A DNA stretch of 49,874 bases from positions 1 through 49,874 of the IMG/VR virus record IMGVR_UViG_3300020213_000041, one strand, 5' to 3'. Both the position numbers and the translations under genes were made by a program. This stretch comes from a virus. The notes beneath the pieces are model-generated. The model was given only the letters and a program-made list of their open reading frames with translations, was not told the origin of the DNA and did not search any database. This document shows, one piece after another, positions 1-8,511 of the stretch (positions within the stretch are counted from its first letter, which is position 1; the number at the start of each line of letters is the position of its first letter).

Positions 1-270
1 GGCGACCGGATGACCGCGGCGACCGGATGACCGCGGCGACCGGATGACCGCGCGGCGACCGGATGACCGCGGCGACCGGATGACCGCGGCGACCGGATGA
101 CCAGGCGACCAGGCGACCAGGCGACCGCGGCGACCGGATGACCGCGGCGACCGGATGACCAGGCGACCAGGCGACCGCGGCGACCGGATGACCGCGCGGC
201 GACCGGATGACCGCGGCGACCGGATGACCGCGGCGACCGGATGACCGCGGCGACCGGATGACCGCGGCGA
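1..270. repeat. 17-bp tandem repeat array (minisatellite)
   Basis: The array is built from the unit GGCGACCGGATGACCGC, repeated about a dozen times. Several units are replaced by shorter AGGCGACC half-units, and two carry an extra GC. Both halves of the unit share the pattern GG-N-GACC, so the array is itself a nested repeat. It runs into the first base of the window and may continue beyond it. It lies just upstream of the small terminase gene, where packaging sites are often found. A role as terminase-binding iterons is inference. No open reading frame of interest crosses it. Confidence 0.9.
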
Positions 271-320
271 CTTGGGACCATGTGTCTCCACTCACGATAG
301 CAGTGTAAGGTAAAAATATC

Positions 321-815
321 ATGCCACTTATCCATCGAAAAAAGCCCGCACCCGCACCCGCACCCGCACCCGCACCCGCGCCCGCACTTGACGCGCCCGT
401 AAAGAAGACTCCTACCTTCACAGGTTCGTCTAAAAAGCAGATGAAGCGCGCACAGGAAATGGTCGCGGAAACTGGCACGGACCCCGTGATATTCATGCTC
501 AGGGTAGTGGCTGGTTTGCCCGTCGAGTGCCCAGTGATGGGGCCTAACGGTCAAGTGGTCCTGGACGCGACGGGCAAGCCGCAGCTAACGACGATGCTAC
601 CAAGTATCGCTATGCGCATCGATGCCGCAAAAGCCGTGTCCCCCTACATCCACTCCAGGCTGGTCAGTACCCAAGTGACAGGAGCAAATGACGGACCAAT
701 CGGCATTCAAATTCCGACCGACGCCATCCTGAAGGACCCGGACATGAGTGCCCGTCTGTCCGAATTGGCGCTCCTGGTCGCCCAACACGGACCCCAGGAC
801 GAAGTACTCGATTAG
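321..815 (+). CDS. Putative small terminase subunit
   Basis: This 164-aa protein sits directly before the large terminase gene, the usual place for the small subunit that recognises packaging DNA. Residues 8-22 are an Ala-Pro run encoded by seven CCCGCA-type hexamers. A basic segment follows (SSKKQMKRAQEM), then a segment around residues 98-118 (IAMRIDAAKAVSPYIHSRL) of the kind common in phage DNA-packaging proteins. No clear N-terminal HTH motif is visible. The upstream Shine-Dalgarno is weak (TAAGGT, about 10 nt before the ATG). The call rests on position and the middle segment; a head-associated role is the alternative. Confidence 0.6.
   Translation: MPLIHRKKPAPAPAPAPAPAPALDAPVKKTPTFTGSSKKQMKRAQEMVAETGTDPVIFMLRVVAGLPVECPVMGPNGQVVLDATGKPQLTTMLPSIAMRIDAAKAVSPYIHSRLVSTQVTGANDGPIGIQIPTDAILKDPDMSARLSELALLVAQHGPQDEVLD
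345..386 (+). repeat. CCCGCA hexanucleotide repeat inside terS
   Basis: Seven tandem hexamers, six CCCGCA and one CCCGCG, encode the Ala-Pro run near the N-terminus of the putative small terminase. Gain or loss of a unit would keep the reading frame and only change linker length. Confidence 0.9.
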
Positions 816-850
816 CACAAACCTCCTGATTCCGCCGGTCTTCCGGCCAT

Positions 851-928
851 CACTGAAGCACACCGTCTTAGGACCTGGAGAGGCTGTGAGGCCTGGGGAG
901 ATCGCAGGTAAAACGGTGTGCTCCAGTG
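851..928 (+). other. Imperfect inverted repeat between terS and terL
   Basis: AGCACACCGT at 857-866 is the exact reverse complement of ACGGTGTGCT at 913-922. The pairing extends outward through CACTG (851-855) and CAGTG (924-928) with small bulges. The loop of about 46 nt contains further GGCCT/AGGCC-like pairing. It lies in the roughly 250-nt gap between the two terminase genes. It could be a structured mRNA element controlling terL, or part of a packaging site. No poly-T follows, so it is not a typical terminator. Confidence 0.55.
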
Positions 929-936
929 AAGCCGGT

Positions 937-974
937 TAGGGATGCGCACATGTACTAGGGATGCGCACATGTAC
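937..974. repeat. Two tandem 19-bp repeats upstream of terL
   Basis: TAGGGATGCGCACATGTAC occurs twice back to back (937-955 and 956-974). Each copy contains the palindromic core GTACATGTGC-like half-sites around ACATGT. Tandem sites between the terminase genes could be binding sites for the small terminase or for a regulator; the function is not shown by sequence. Confidence 0.85.
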
Positions 975-1066
975 GCGTGCCGTTCATATTTCTAGCTTAT
1001 GCCCCACATTCTATTTTTGTCAAGCCTCCGTGCCTAAGTGCTTCTCTCACGTATTATCAACAGTTT

Positions 1067-2647
1067 ATGGTGGACCGAATGACGAAGCAGGCATCGCCCG
1101 CGATTGATCCGGCACTGCTACAGAACCTATGGAGGCTGACCCCAGCCAGCCTTGCGGTACGGCTGACGAACCGGGACCCCAGACCCTGGATAGCAGCTCC
1201 CCACGTCCGAATGCTGTCGGACTATATAGTCCATGCGGTAGCCGGACGGCACCCGCGCATTATCCTCAACATGCCACCTAGGCACGGGAAATCTGAACTG
1301 GTGAGCAAGTGGGTTCCCGCGTGGTTTTTGGACAATTGGCCGCATAAGACGGTCATAAACGCGGGATATGGCACCCAATTTGCTGAAGAGTGGGGTAGAA
1401 AGGTGCGCAACATTGGCGCGCAATTCGCAGGTCAGCTGAGATTCAAGCTGTCCGCTGACAGCAAAGCCGCGGGCCGCTGGAACACGACAGCAGGGGGCGG
1501 AATGTATGCTACCGGCATCGGGGGCGCGATCACGGGCCGGGGTGCGGACCTGCTGTTAATCGATGACCCCGTAAAGGATCATGCCAGCGCAAACAGCCTG
1601 ACCGAGCGGGACCGGGTGTGGGACTGGTACAGTAACACCGCGCGTACCCGCCTCATGCCTGGTGGCGCGGTAATCCTGCTGATGACCCGGTGGCATGAGG
1701 ACGACCTAGCGGGCCGTCTGATCGAAGCAGCTGCTAACGGGACCGGGGAGCAATGGACATTGCTAAACCTGCCAGCAATCTGGGACAAAACCTCTGAAAT
1801 GCAGGGGCCGTGCCCGTTGGGCCGCAAGCTGGGTGAGGCACTCTGGCCCGCAATGCGTAGTCCTGACTACCTGCAGGCCCTGCAATTAGGACTATCAGAG
1901 GAAGCCTGGGAATCGCAATATCAGGGACGGCCCGCTAACCTAGTCGCGGCGGGCAACACATACCGCGCGTTCTACGGGCGTAAGCATGTCCGTCCATTGG
2001 TGTTTGACCCCCGCCGTCCGCTGGTATGGTCGTTGGATTTCAACGTTGACCCGATGTGTTCCACGATCTGTCAATGGCATGAAGAAGACACACACTATAC
2101 CTACCTGACGAATCAGAGGCGACAACAAATCAGCGTGCTACAAGAGATTTGTTTACCAAACTCGACAACCCTGGAAGCGTGTGAAGAGTTCGTTAACCGG
2201 ACGCTGGAATACCGGAAGGCAAAGATGGGTTACCCGATTACGCTGCGGATTTACGGCGACAGGTCGGGCCAGTCCCGGAAGACGGTAGGCGACAGCGACT
2301 ATCGGGCTATCGGGGATTTTTTCAAGCTGCATCCTGAGTACCGGGTCACATTCCACCTGTCAAAATCTAACCCATCAGTCCGGGATAGGGTAAACTCCGT
2401 CAATGCAATGCTTTGCAATGCAGCCGGTGAAGTCAGGACGCTGATTGACCCGTCATGTAAAGAGCTAATTGCTGATTTGGAGCAAGTAAAGTGGAAGCGT
2501 GACTCCAGTGGCAACACTACGGGACAGATCGATAAATCAGATATGAACCGGACGCACGTTAGCGACGCGTACGGTTACTTCGTCCAGAAACAGTTCGACA
2601 GTGCAGGAACATCACAGTCCGGGATTCAGCCCGGCATCATGCAATAG
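1067..2647 (+). CDS. terL: Terminase large subunit
   Basis: This is the ATP-driven DNA packaging motor and nuclease. From the ATG at 1067 the protein has 526 aa. It shows a Walker A-like PPRHGKSE at about residues 70-77, a Walker B LLLIDDP at about 162-168, and a C-terminal RNase H-fold nuclease with the acidic site WSLDFNVDP (D near 324). Later acidic motifs are YGDRSG and HVSDAYGY near the end. The frame is open back to a GTG at 977, but that stretch is hydrophobic, lies beside the repeats and has no good ribosome site. ATG 1067 or 1079 is therefore preferred. It lies downstream of the putative small terminase and upstream of the portal gene. Confidence 0.93.
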   Translation: MVDRMTKQASPAIDPALLQNLWRLTPASLAVRLTNRDPRPWIAAPHVRMLSDYIVHAVAGRHPRIILNMPPRHGKSELVSKWVPAWFLDNWPHKTVINAGYGTQFAEEWGRKVRNIGAQFAGQLRFKLSADSKAAGRWNTTAGGGMYATGIGGAITGRGADLLLIDDPVKDHASANSLTERDRVWDWYSNTARTRLMPGGAVILLMTRWHEDDLAGRLIEAAANGTGEQWTLLNLPAIWDKTSEMQGPCPLGRKLGEALWPAMRSPDYLQALQLGLSEEAWESQYQGRPANLVAAGNTYRAFYGRKHVRPLVFDPRRPLVWSLDFNVDPMCSTICQWHEEDTHYTYLTNQRRQQISVLQEICLPNSTTLEACEEFVNRTLEYRKAKMGYPITLRIYGDRSGQSRKTVGDSDYRAIGDFFKLHPEYRVTFHLSKSNPSVRDRVNSVNAMLCNAAGEVRTLIDPSCKELIADLEQVKWKRDSSGNTTGQIDKSDMNRTHVSDAYGYFVQKQFDSAGTSQSGIQPGIMQ

Positions 2648-2657
2648 AGTGTAAACA

Positions 2658-2975
2658 ATGCAGGCTTTAGCATTAGGCAAAATCGCGGTCCCGGTGCCGG
2701 GCACCCCTGTCCAGGTGGCCGCATCGGGCTACGCGTGGAAGGTGCGTATCCAGGCCGATATCGCGGCGACGGGCAGGGTGTACGCGGGCACCGTGGCCTT
2801 GGTGGCCGCTACCGGAGTCGGGGTTATCGCGCAATTCGCCCCAGCCGGGACGGCCCAGCCGGGGGTGTGGGAGATTGACGCGGGCGACGGTGGCAACAGC
2901 ATCAACCTGTCAGCACTGTACGTTGATGCGGCAGTGGCAGCGGAAGGCGCGCTGGTGACGGCATGGTTACGATAG
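2658..2975 (+). CDS. Small head-associated protein of unknown function
   Basis: This 105-aa Ala/Gly/Val-rich protein has no membrane segment and alternating beta-type stretches, such as GYAWKVRIQADIAATGRVY. It starts 10 nt after terL and its end overlaps the start of the portal gene by 13 nt, so it is translated with the packaging operon. Short beta-rich proteins in this position are often capsid decoration or fibre-base proteins. No family-specific motif was recognised, so this role is only suggested by location. Confidence 0.6.
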   Translation: MQALALGKIAVPVPGTPVQVAASGYAWKVRIQADIAATGRVYAGTVALVAATGVGVIAQFAPAGTAQPGVWEIDAGDGGNSINLSALYVDAAVAAEGALVTAWLR

Positions 2976-4561
2976 ACACGGGCGGTTCCCTGCGGCGCAA
3001 AGACGTAGACGCAAAACACCCGGAGTACAACGCCAGCGCGTGGGAAGACACGAGGCTGCTGTACGAAGGAGGGCTGGCAATTTGGGAACATCGGGGCCGG
3101 TTTCTGAAACAGCGCCCCCGCGAAGACAGTACGCTGTATCAGTACCGCCTGGAGCATTTCTGTTATGAGAACCACTTAGGCACTGGTTTAGGTTGGCACG
3201 AAGCCGAAATGTTCAAACAGGATCCGACAATTGATATCAAGCTGACAGGTGCGAAGGGGGAAGCAACAGATGCACCCCTACCTGCCGATCAGGCCGCATT
3301 CTGGACCCGGTTCCTGGGAGATTGCACTCGGCACGGGACCACTTTTGTCGATCTATTCCGGGTCGTCTTCACGGACCTGCTGCTGTATCAGTGTAGCTGG
3401 GTCCTGACGGACCTTCCCACGCGGGACGAATCACAAAAGCCTGGCAGTCTGGCTGAAGAGAAGAAGGCAGGCTTATTGGACCCGTACCTGACCCACGTAA
3501 GCCCCCAATCATTGATTAATTGGGACTGCGATGCGCAAGGGAACCTAACATGGGCCGTGATCTATGCGAAGGTCAGTACGCAGTCATTTGGAGCCGGGGC
3601 CGGGGCCGGAAGCCTGGAACGCTGGACCTACTTTGACCGGCAGGGATACCGCGTCTATGAGGCACCCGTAAAGCAGGAAGTCACAAGTGACGCGGACCAA
3701 CAGCCGATCACGATGGTACGTGAGGGCTACCACGCGTTAGCTGCCCAGGGCAGGTTGCCATTGCGCCGGATTCAGGTGCCTAAAGGCTGGTGGATGGGCA
3801 ACCGGACATACCTTCCCGCAATCGAGCATCTAAACGTGTCCAATGCTCTGAAATGGTCCCTGTTCATGGCAGCGCTGGCTATGCCGGTGGTCATAACAGA
3901 CGATGAAATGTCCGATCTGACGCAATCAGAAGCGGGGTTCATCAAGCTGTCAATGGGGAGTGACTACAAGTTCGCGGAACCACAGGGTCACTCATGGGAA
4001 TACCTGACGCGGCGCGCGGAAGCGCTTAAAGAAGACATCTACCGAAGCATGTATCTGGTAGCCCAGGCCCGGTCTAACAGCGCAACGGCCAGCGCCCAGT
4101 CAGGCGTGTCCAAACAGCAGGACATGCAGCCCAGCCATGACGTGCTGGCTGGCATTGGGGACATCTTACGCGCCGGGATGCAGTGGGTGTTAGGCGACGT
4201 GGCCACGGCCCGCGCGACGGTGCCGGGGTATGAGCGGGACGCTAGGCTGTTGTTCGACGTGCGGGGCTTTTCATTCGATGAGGAAGTGAATCAAGCCCAA
4301 ATCGAAACGGTGACCGGGTTGTACGCGCTCAATATCCCCAGTAAGACGCTGGAAAAGGAACTGGACAAGCGGGTAGCGCGTGCCGCAATGCCGGACCTGA
4401 ACCCGTCCATACACGAGTTGATCTGTGCAGAGATTGACGCGGCCCCCAGCCGCGCTGAAACGGCGCGCATGAGGGCTGAAGAGGACGCAGCGCGCATGAG
4501 TGCACAGCTAGAAGCGGCAGTACTCGATGATGACGATCACGAGGCACCTAACATTTCGTAA
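2963..4561 (+). CDS. Portal protein (DUF4055-like)
   Basis: This 532-aa protein has the size and position of a phage portal, the dodecameric ring at the capsid vertex through which DNA passes. Features resembling the DUF4055 portal family include the N-terminal pattern DVDAKHPEYNASAWEDTRLL. Mid-protein there is a segment on the location of the failure-prone portal core (PYLTHVSPQSLINWDCD), and then the helical stem region LKWSLFMAALAMPVVI. The C-terminus is an acidic, Arg/Ala-rich helix ending in DDDDHEAP. The start codon overlaps the preceding gene. The family assignment is from recognition of the pattern, not from a search. Confidence 0.82.
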   Translation: MVTIDTGGSLRRKDVDAKHPEYNASAWEDTRLLYEGGLAIWEHRGRFLKQRPREDSTLYQYRLEHFCYENHLGTGLGWHEAEMFKQDPTIDIKLTGAKGEATDAPLPADQAAFWTRFLGDCTRHGTTFVDLFRVVFTDLLLYQCSWVLTDLPTRDESQKPGSLAEEKKAGLLDPYLTHVSPQSLINWDCDAQGNLTWAVIYAKVSTQSFGAGAGAGSLERWTYFDRQGYRVYEAPVKQEVTSDADQQPITMVREGYHALAAQGRLPLRRIQVPKGWWMGNRTYLPAIEHLNVSNALKWSLFMAALAMPVVITDDEMSDLTQSEAGFIKLSMGSDYKFAEPQGHSWEYLTRRAEALKEDIYRSMYLVAQARSNSATASAQSGVSKQQDMQPSHDVLAGIGDILRAGMQWVLGDVATARATVPGYERDARLLFDVRGFSFDEEVNQAQIETVTGLYALNIPSKTLEKELDKRVARAAMPDLNPSIHELICAEIDAAPSRAETARMRAEEDAARMSAQLEAAVLDDDDHEAPNIS

Positions 4562-4702
4562 AACCCCTGTTATCACGTTATTACGAAGCAGCACACAGGT
4601 AATCCGGGGTCAGAAATGCACGCCCTTGGTTTATGCTATGTGTGGACAGACAAGCGGCTGCACTAAGCCGCTGCAACATGCACTCAAAAGGAACACAAGG
4701 CA
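4562..4702 (+). other. Intergenic leader before scaffold gene
   Basis: This 141-nt gap contains a small hairpin, AAGCGGCTGC/AAGCCGCTGC-like, at about 4651-4675, and an AAAGGAACA ribosome site upstream of the ATG at 4703. No convincing promoter pair was found. A different-frame open stretch through this region is a shadow of the scaffold gene. Confidence 0.4.
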
Positions 4703-5341
4703 ATGGACCCTGAACAGCTTAAAGCGCTGTTTGCTCAGTTACTGCAGCCGCTACAGTCCAAACTGGACAGCATGGGGGCGATGGTGGACGCACTACAACA
4801 GACAAAAGCCACACCGCCCCCGGCTAAGGAAGAAGTACCCCCGAAGAAGGAAGACACAACCCAGCCCCCGGCTAGCACGGACCCCGCGCTGAACGCGCAG
4901 GTCGCGGAAATGAAACGCTTCATTGAAGCTGACCGTAAGAAGGTAGCGTCAATGGAAGAACGTGAAAAAGCCGCGAATGAACGCGCCGATCAGGCGGAAC
5001 GCGGGTCAATTGTTGACCGAGCCTTATCAGGCTTCCAATTTCGTGAAGGCACGGCACGCGAAACCGCAATCACCCTGCTGAGGCCGCATATCAAGCGGAA
5101 CGAAGCCGGGCAACTGATCGCGGGCGACAATCTGACGGTAGAAGCCTTCGTAAAGGACTTCATCCCGCAACAGCATGACTACCTACTGGCTCCCATGGGT
5201 GGCCCTGGGGGCGCGGGCGTGGTACCCGGTAGCACCTTTGCAGGTGGCCGGAAAACGATTGACCTTAACGACATCAAAGCGGGCATGAGTGCGGACGTTC
5301 GCGCTGAAGCCGCTGCAGCAATCCAGGCTGCGCTACAGTAA
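4703..5341 (+). CDS. Scaffold-like capsid assembly protein
   Basis: This 212-aa hydrophilic protein lies between the portal and coat genes, the usual place of the scaffold. Residues 35-60 are rich in Pro, Lys and Glu. They are followed by a long predicted coiled coil (NAQVAEMKRFIEADRKKVAS, then MEEREKAANERADQAE, about residues 70-108). The C-terminal part contains a Gly-rich linker (MGGPGGAGVVPG) and a final Ala-rich helix. This organisation is typical of internal scaffolding proteins that guide coat assembly and leave the mature head. There is no protease motif. Confidence 0.72.
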   Translation: MDPEQLKALFAQLLQPLQSKLDSMGAMVDALQQTKATPPPAKEEVPPKKEDTTQPPASTDPALNAQVAEMKRFIEADRKKVASMEEREKAANERADQAERGSIVDRALSGFQFREGTARETAITLLRPHIKRNEAGQLIAGDNLTVEAFVKDFIPQQHDYLLAPMGGPGGAGVVPGSTFAGGRKTIDLNDIKAGMSADVRAEAAAAIQAALQ

Positions 5342-5382
5342 GCGCGCCCTAACAACACACTTCAGGAGAAACTTACTTAGTT

Positions 5383-6285
5383 ATGCCTTCTATTACTTCC
5401 GCAAATGTCGCTAACGCGATTGTCAAGCTGGTGGCAGCTGACGCCCTGCCCGCGCTGGCCGCGAATCTCATCATGGGCCACCTTGTTAACCGCAGCTTTG
5501 AGCCTGTTTTGGCCCAGGCCGGTGACACCGTGAACGTCCCGATTCCGCCCGCGCTGGTTGCCAATGACATCAGCGAAGGGTCCGCGGTTGCTACCCAGGC
5601 CGTAAACGCCGGGAACGCCGCAATCGTGCTGAACAAGCACAAAGAATCGAGTTTCACGATTCCCGATGTGACGAAGGTTCTGGCCGTGCCGGACCTGCTG
5701 GCTCTGTACCTGCAGCCCGCGATTATCGCGGTTTGCGAAGCCATCGAAACGGACTTGCTGGCACTGTACCCCGGTTTCACTACCAACGCAGCACTCGGAA
5801 CCCCTGGCGCGGACCTGACAGAGACTGTGATTGACAACGCCGAAACCATATTGTTTAATGCGAAGGTTGGGACACGGGACAAGTATCTGGTAGTTAGCCC
5901 CGAAAGCTACTCCATATTGCGCCAGTTGCCGCGTTTCAGCGAGGCTCAGACCTACGGCAGCGGTGATGCAATTATCCGGGGTTCCATCGGCAAGCTGAAG
6001 GACTTCAATGTGTTCCGATCCCAGTTGGTTGTGAAGACGGGTAGCACGCCCTTGACTACGCACAATCTCGCATTCGCGAAGGATGCTATCGGGCTGGTGA
6101 CGCGTCGCCTACCGAAGCCCCTGCCGGGCACGGGTGCGGTTGCGGAGTACTCCGAAATGGGGAACTTCGGCGTCCGCATCGTCATGAGCTACGCGCCGAA
6201 CACCCTATCCCAACAGTTCACGGTTGACGTGTTGTATGGATGCGCGGTACTTCGCAACGCATTCGGCCAGCGGATCACGGCCTAA
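5383..6285 (+). CDS. Major capsid protein (P22 coat-like)
   Basis: This 300-aa coat protein starts at an ATG preceded by CAGGAGAAA, a strong ribosome site. The N-terminus (ITSANVANAIVKLVAADALP, then the LANRSFEP-like LVNRSFEPVLAQAGDTVNVP) is the hallmark pattern of P22-type coat proteins of the HK97 fold. Mid-protein segments such as GTRDKYLVVSPESYSILRQL and the C-terminal GVRIVMSYAPNTLSQQFTVD fit the same family. It should assemble the icosahedral shell with the portal and scaffold upstream. The length is shorter than P22 coat (430 aa), which fits a version without the extra insertion domain. Confidence 0.87.
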   Translation: MPSITSANVANAIVKLVAADALPALAANLIMGHLVNRSFEPVLAQAGDTVNVPIPPALVANDISEGSAVATQAVNAGNAAIVLNKHKESSFTIPDVTKVLAVPDLLALYLQPAIIAVCEAIETDLLALYPGFTTNAALGTPGADLTETVIDNAETILFNAKVGTRDKYLVVSPESYSILRQLPRFSEAQTYGSGDAIIRGSIGKLKDFNVFRSQLVVKTGSTPLTTHNLAFAKDAIGLVTRRLPKPLPGTGAVAEYSEMGNFGVRIVMSYAPNTLSQQFTVDVLYGCAVLRNAFGQRITA

Positions 6286-6311
6286 ACCCCGACAAACAAG
6301 GCAACCCTCAA

Positions 6312-6635
6312 ATGAACATCACAGAACAAGCTGTAAAGCGCCGGGTCCTGCGGACTGACTTAGCAGCGACGCACAAAGACGGATGCTGCCTCATTATGTC
6401 GCTGGATTCCGATACCCACGGGACAACCCCTGGGGTGATCGCCGAGGTTACTCTCGACAACGCGGCGCGATGCATCGTACAGGGTAGCCACCGGCTGGCT
6501 ACTCCCGATGAAGTGAAGGCACACCGGGCTGATATGGCCGTCCGCATCGAAGCATCGAAGCGTGCGGCACTGGCCCAGCCGGAACTGCTGAAGGCTTTGC
6601 TTGGAAAAGCTATCGAACAGACCGGCAAGCAATAG
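6312..6635 (+). CDS. Small protein downstream of coat, unknown
   Basis: From the ATG at 6312 (24 nt after the coat stop) the protein has 107 aa. An upstream in-frame GTG-type start inside the coat gene is unlikely. It includes VKRRVLRTDLAATHKDGCCL near the N-terminus and an Ala/Arg-rich C-terminal helix. No known motif was recognised. It is co-transcribed with the coat gene and is followed by an intrinsic terminator, so it may be the last gene of the head-shell transcript. Confidence 0.65.
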   Translation: MNITEQAVKRRVLRTDLAATHKDGCCLIMSLDSDTHGTTPGVIAEVTLDNAARCIVQGSHRLATPDEVKAHRADMAVRIEASKRAALAQPELLKALLGKAIEQTGKQ

Positions 6636-6674
6636 GAAACACCAAAGACGGCCCGGCTACTGTCCGGGCTTTGC

Positions 6675-6722
6675 AGCCCCCGGCTACCGTGTGACAGCAC
6701 GGGGCCGGGGGCTTTTTTTTGT
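6675..6722 (+). terminator. Rho-independent terminator after coat operon
   Basis: AGCCCCCGGC (6675-6684) pairs with GCCGGGGGCT (6704-6713), followed by a run of T residues through 6720. It separates the coat operon from the head-tail joining genes. The same 10-bp stem sequence is used in the terminator at 28454-28485. Confidence 0.92.
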
Positions 6723-6743
6723 TTGCAGGAAAGGAAAACGGGA

Positions 6744-7685
6744 ATGCTCTGGACAGACGGCAACTGGATTACTACAGCGGATATGGTGTCGCTTGATAAC
6801 GAAGTGCTGGCCGTGTCCAGCGCGGAATCAATTACCCTTGATCAGACGATACGGCGGGCGATAGAAGAAGCCGGGGACGCGCTGCTGAAGCACATGCTGG
6901 CATATGGGGGCACCCCATGGGGCAATGGGTCAGTGAGCGGGGGTCACTACGCGGCGGTTATGAATACCGGCATTCCGCAGGCGATGAGGGCGCGCGTTAT
7001 GCTGTCCCAAATCGTGGTATCCAGCCCATACGGGCCGGGAGTCTGGTCACCGCTGAAACGCTGGGCGGTTTATTGGGCCCTGATGCTGTTCTATCGCGAC
7101 GCGGCGATGGCCACCACGAACGGACGCTATGCCGGGAAGGCCGAATTGTATCAGAGGCTTCTGCACAGCCAGTACTGGGAAGCGGTACGCGCCCAGGGCC
7201 TGCCGGTTGTCCGCACCCCTATGCCCTCACCAGGGGCGCTCTATGAGCCGGAAACGGGGGTCTGGGGCTCTGACAACGTGTCCCTAGTCAATGGACCGGG
7301 GACGGTCGCGGACGACTATGACGTGGCTATAGCGTGGATTGATGACGGCAACGTGCAGTCACAGCCCGCGGCGCCGGTTACGGTCGAACTGATAGCGGGC
7401 AAAGTTGTTAGCTTTGATATCGCGTCACTGACGGCCCCCACGGGCGTAGTCCCTGCGGCTCTGCGCTCCCAGGGCGCGCTGTTGGGCTACGGGCTGGCGG
7501 TCGGATGGCATGTGTACGTGGGCCTGACGGGCGGGACAATGTACCGGCAAACCGCAACCCCTCTGCCTATGGCGCAGACTACGTACACGCTGGCCGGGGA
7601 CCCGGTAGCCGGGACCGCGCAGGCCGGACAGGGACAGTTTGCTGACCACTACATAGCATTTACACGCTGGAATCAGCGGGGTTAA
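6744..7685 (+). CDS. Head/tail-joining region protein, unknown
   Basis: The ATG at 6744 is preceded by AGGAAAGGAAAACGG and gives 313 aa; a TTG at 6723 would add seven residues inside the terminator tail. The N-terminal half is helical, with the pattern QTIRRAIEEAGDALLKHML, which resembles head-completion adaptor proteins. The C-terminal half is beta-rich (SLTAPTGVVPAALRSQGAL). No defined family was recognised. The position between coat and the minor head protein suggests a connector role, which is inference. Confidence 0.7.
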   Translation: MLWTDGNWITTADMVSLDNEVLAVSSAESITLDQTIRRAIEEAGDALLKHMLAYGGTPWGNGSVSGGHYAAVMNTGIPQAMRARVMLSQIVVSSPYGPGVWSPLKRWAVYWALMLFYRDAAMATTNGRYAGKAELYQRLLHSQYWEAVRAQGLPVVRTPMPSPGALYEPETGVWGSDNVSLVNGPGTVADDYDVAIAWIDDGNVQSQPAAPVTVELIAGKVVSFDIASLTAPTGVVPAALRSQGALLGYGLAVGWHVYVGLTGGTMYRQTATPLPMAQTTYTLAGDPVAGTAQAGQGQFADHYIAFTRWNQRG

Positions 7686-7686
7686 A

Positions 7687-8511
7687 ATGCAACAGGAACG
7701 GGCAATTGATAATCTGGTAGCCTTCTTTGAAACGCAAGTAGCACACATGGTCGAACAGGCGCGCCGGGAGACTGTGCACGCCGTGGTAGATAAGCTGGCT
7801 ATGACAGACGGGGTAATCGACCGCACCGCGCGAAACGTGCATGTCCTGCAAACAATCGAACGGACCTTCCAGCGCGCGATGGCTGACGCGGGGTACCTAG
7901 CTTTGGTGAGCTCCTATGTTAAGAGTTTCAAAGGTCAGTTCCAGTTCTTCCGCAACGTGTTGGAAGAACTGGGGGCCCAACTAGGCCGTGAGATCACGGT
8001 CGCATTCGGTGCGCGGGATAAGGCATCGTTTCTGCGTCAGATGGGGGTGTATAAAGACATGTTGCATGAAGCGGTAGCTATACAGGCTCGGGCGGCGCAG
8101 CAGCAGGCACTGTTTAGCGTGGGCGCGCTCCGGGTGTCCTATCTGACAGTCATGATTGCAAAGCAACTCGACATGACTGCGGCGCGCGCGTCCAGCCTCG
8201 CGGATACGTCCCTATCGACGTTCTACCGGACTATTGCTGACCATGGCTATCAGCAGATCGAAGCCAAGTTAAGCAAAGATATCGGCCTACTGTACAAATA
8301 CGGCGGGCCGAGCGATAAGCTGACCAGGCCTAAGTGCCGGGAGTGGCTGCTAGCGACGCGGGAAACGGGTTTCACCCGTAAGCAGATCAACGCGCTATCG
8401 AACGGCCAGCTAGCCAATGTCTTTGTGACGTGTGGCGGGTATCGCTGCAGGCACCAATGGGTCCCGCAATTCAGCCTGAAGGCTAAAGAAAAAGAGGGCG
8501 TACCAGTATGA
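7687..8511 (+). CDS. Minor head protein-like
   Basis: This 274-aa protein starts 1 nt after the previous stop. The N-terminal two thirds are helical. The C-terminus carries CREWLLATRETGFTRKQINA followed by VTCGGYRCRHQWVPQF. The ending GxxCRHxWVP resembles the C-terminal signature of minor head morphogenesis proteins of the Mu F/SPP1 gp7 type, which bind the portal and aid head assembly. The N-terminal part does not show the rest of that family clearly, so this is a partial match. The stop overlaps the next gene's start (ATGA type). Confidence 0.62.
   Translation: MQQERAIDNLVAFFETQVAHMVEQARRETVHAVVDKLAMTDGVIDRTARNVHVLQTIERTFQRAMADAGYLALVSSYVKSFKGQFQFFRNVLEELGAQLGREITVAFGARDKASFLRQMGVYKDMLHEAVAIQARAAQQQALFSVGALRVSYLTVMIAKQLDMTAARASSLADTSLSTFYRTIADHGYQQIEAKLSKDIGLLYKYGGPSDKLTRPKCREWLLATRETGFTRKQINALSNGQLANVFVTCGGYRCRHQWVPQFSLKAKEKEGVPV

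Noticed and set aside
1-270. CRISPR array
   Set aside because: Units are contiguous, with no unique spacers between them; it is a tandem minisatellite.
5373-6063. Antisense ORFs of 169 and 228 aa over the coat gene
   Set aside because: They mirror the coat gene codons and have low-complexity composition.
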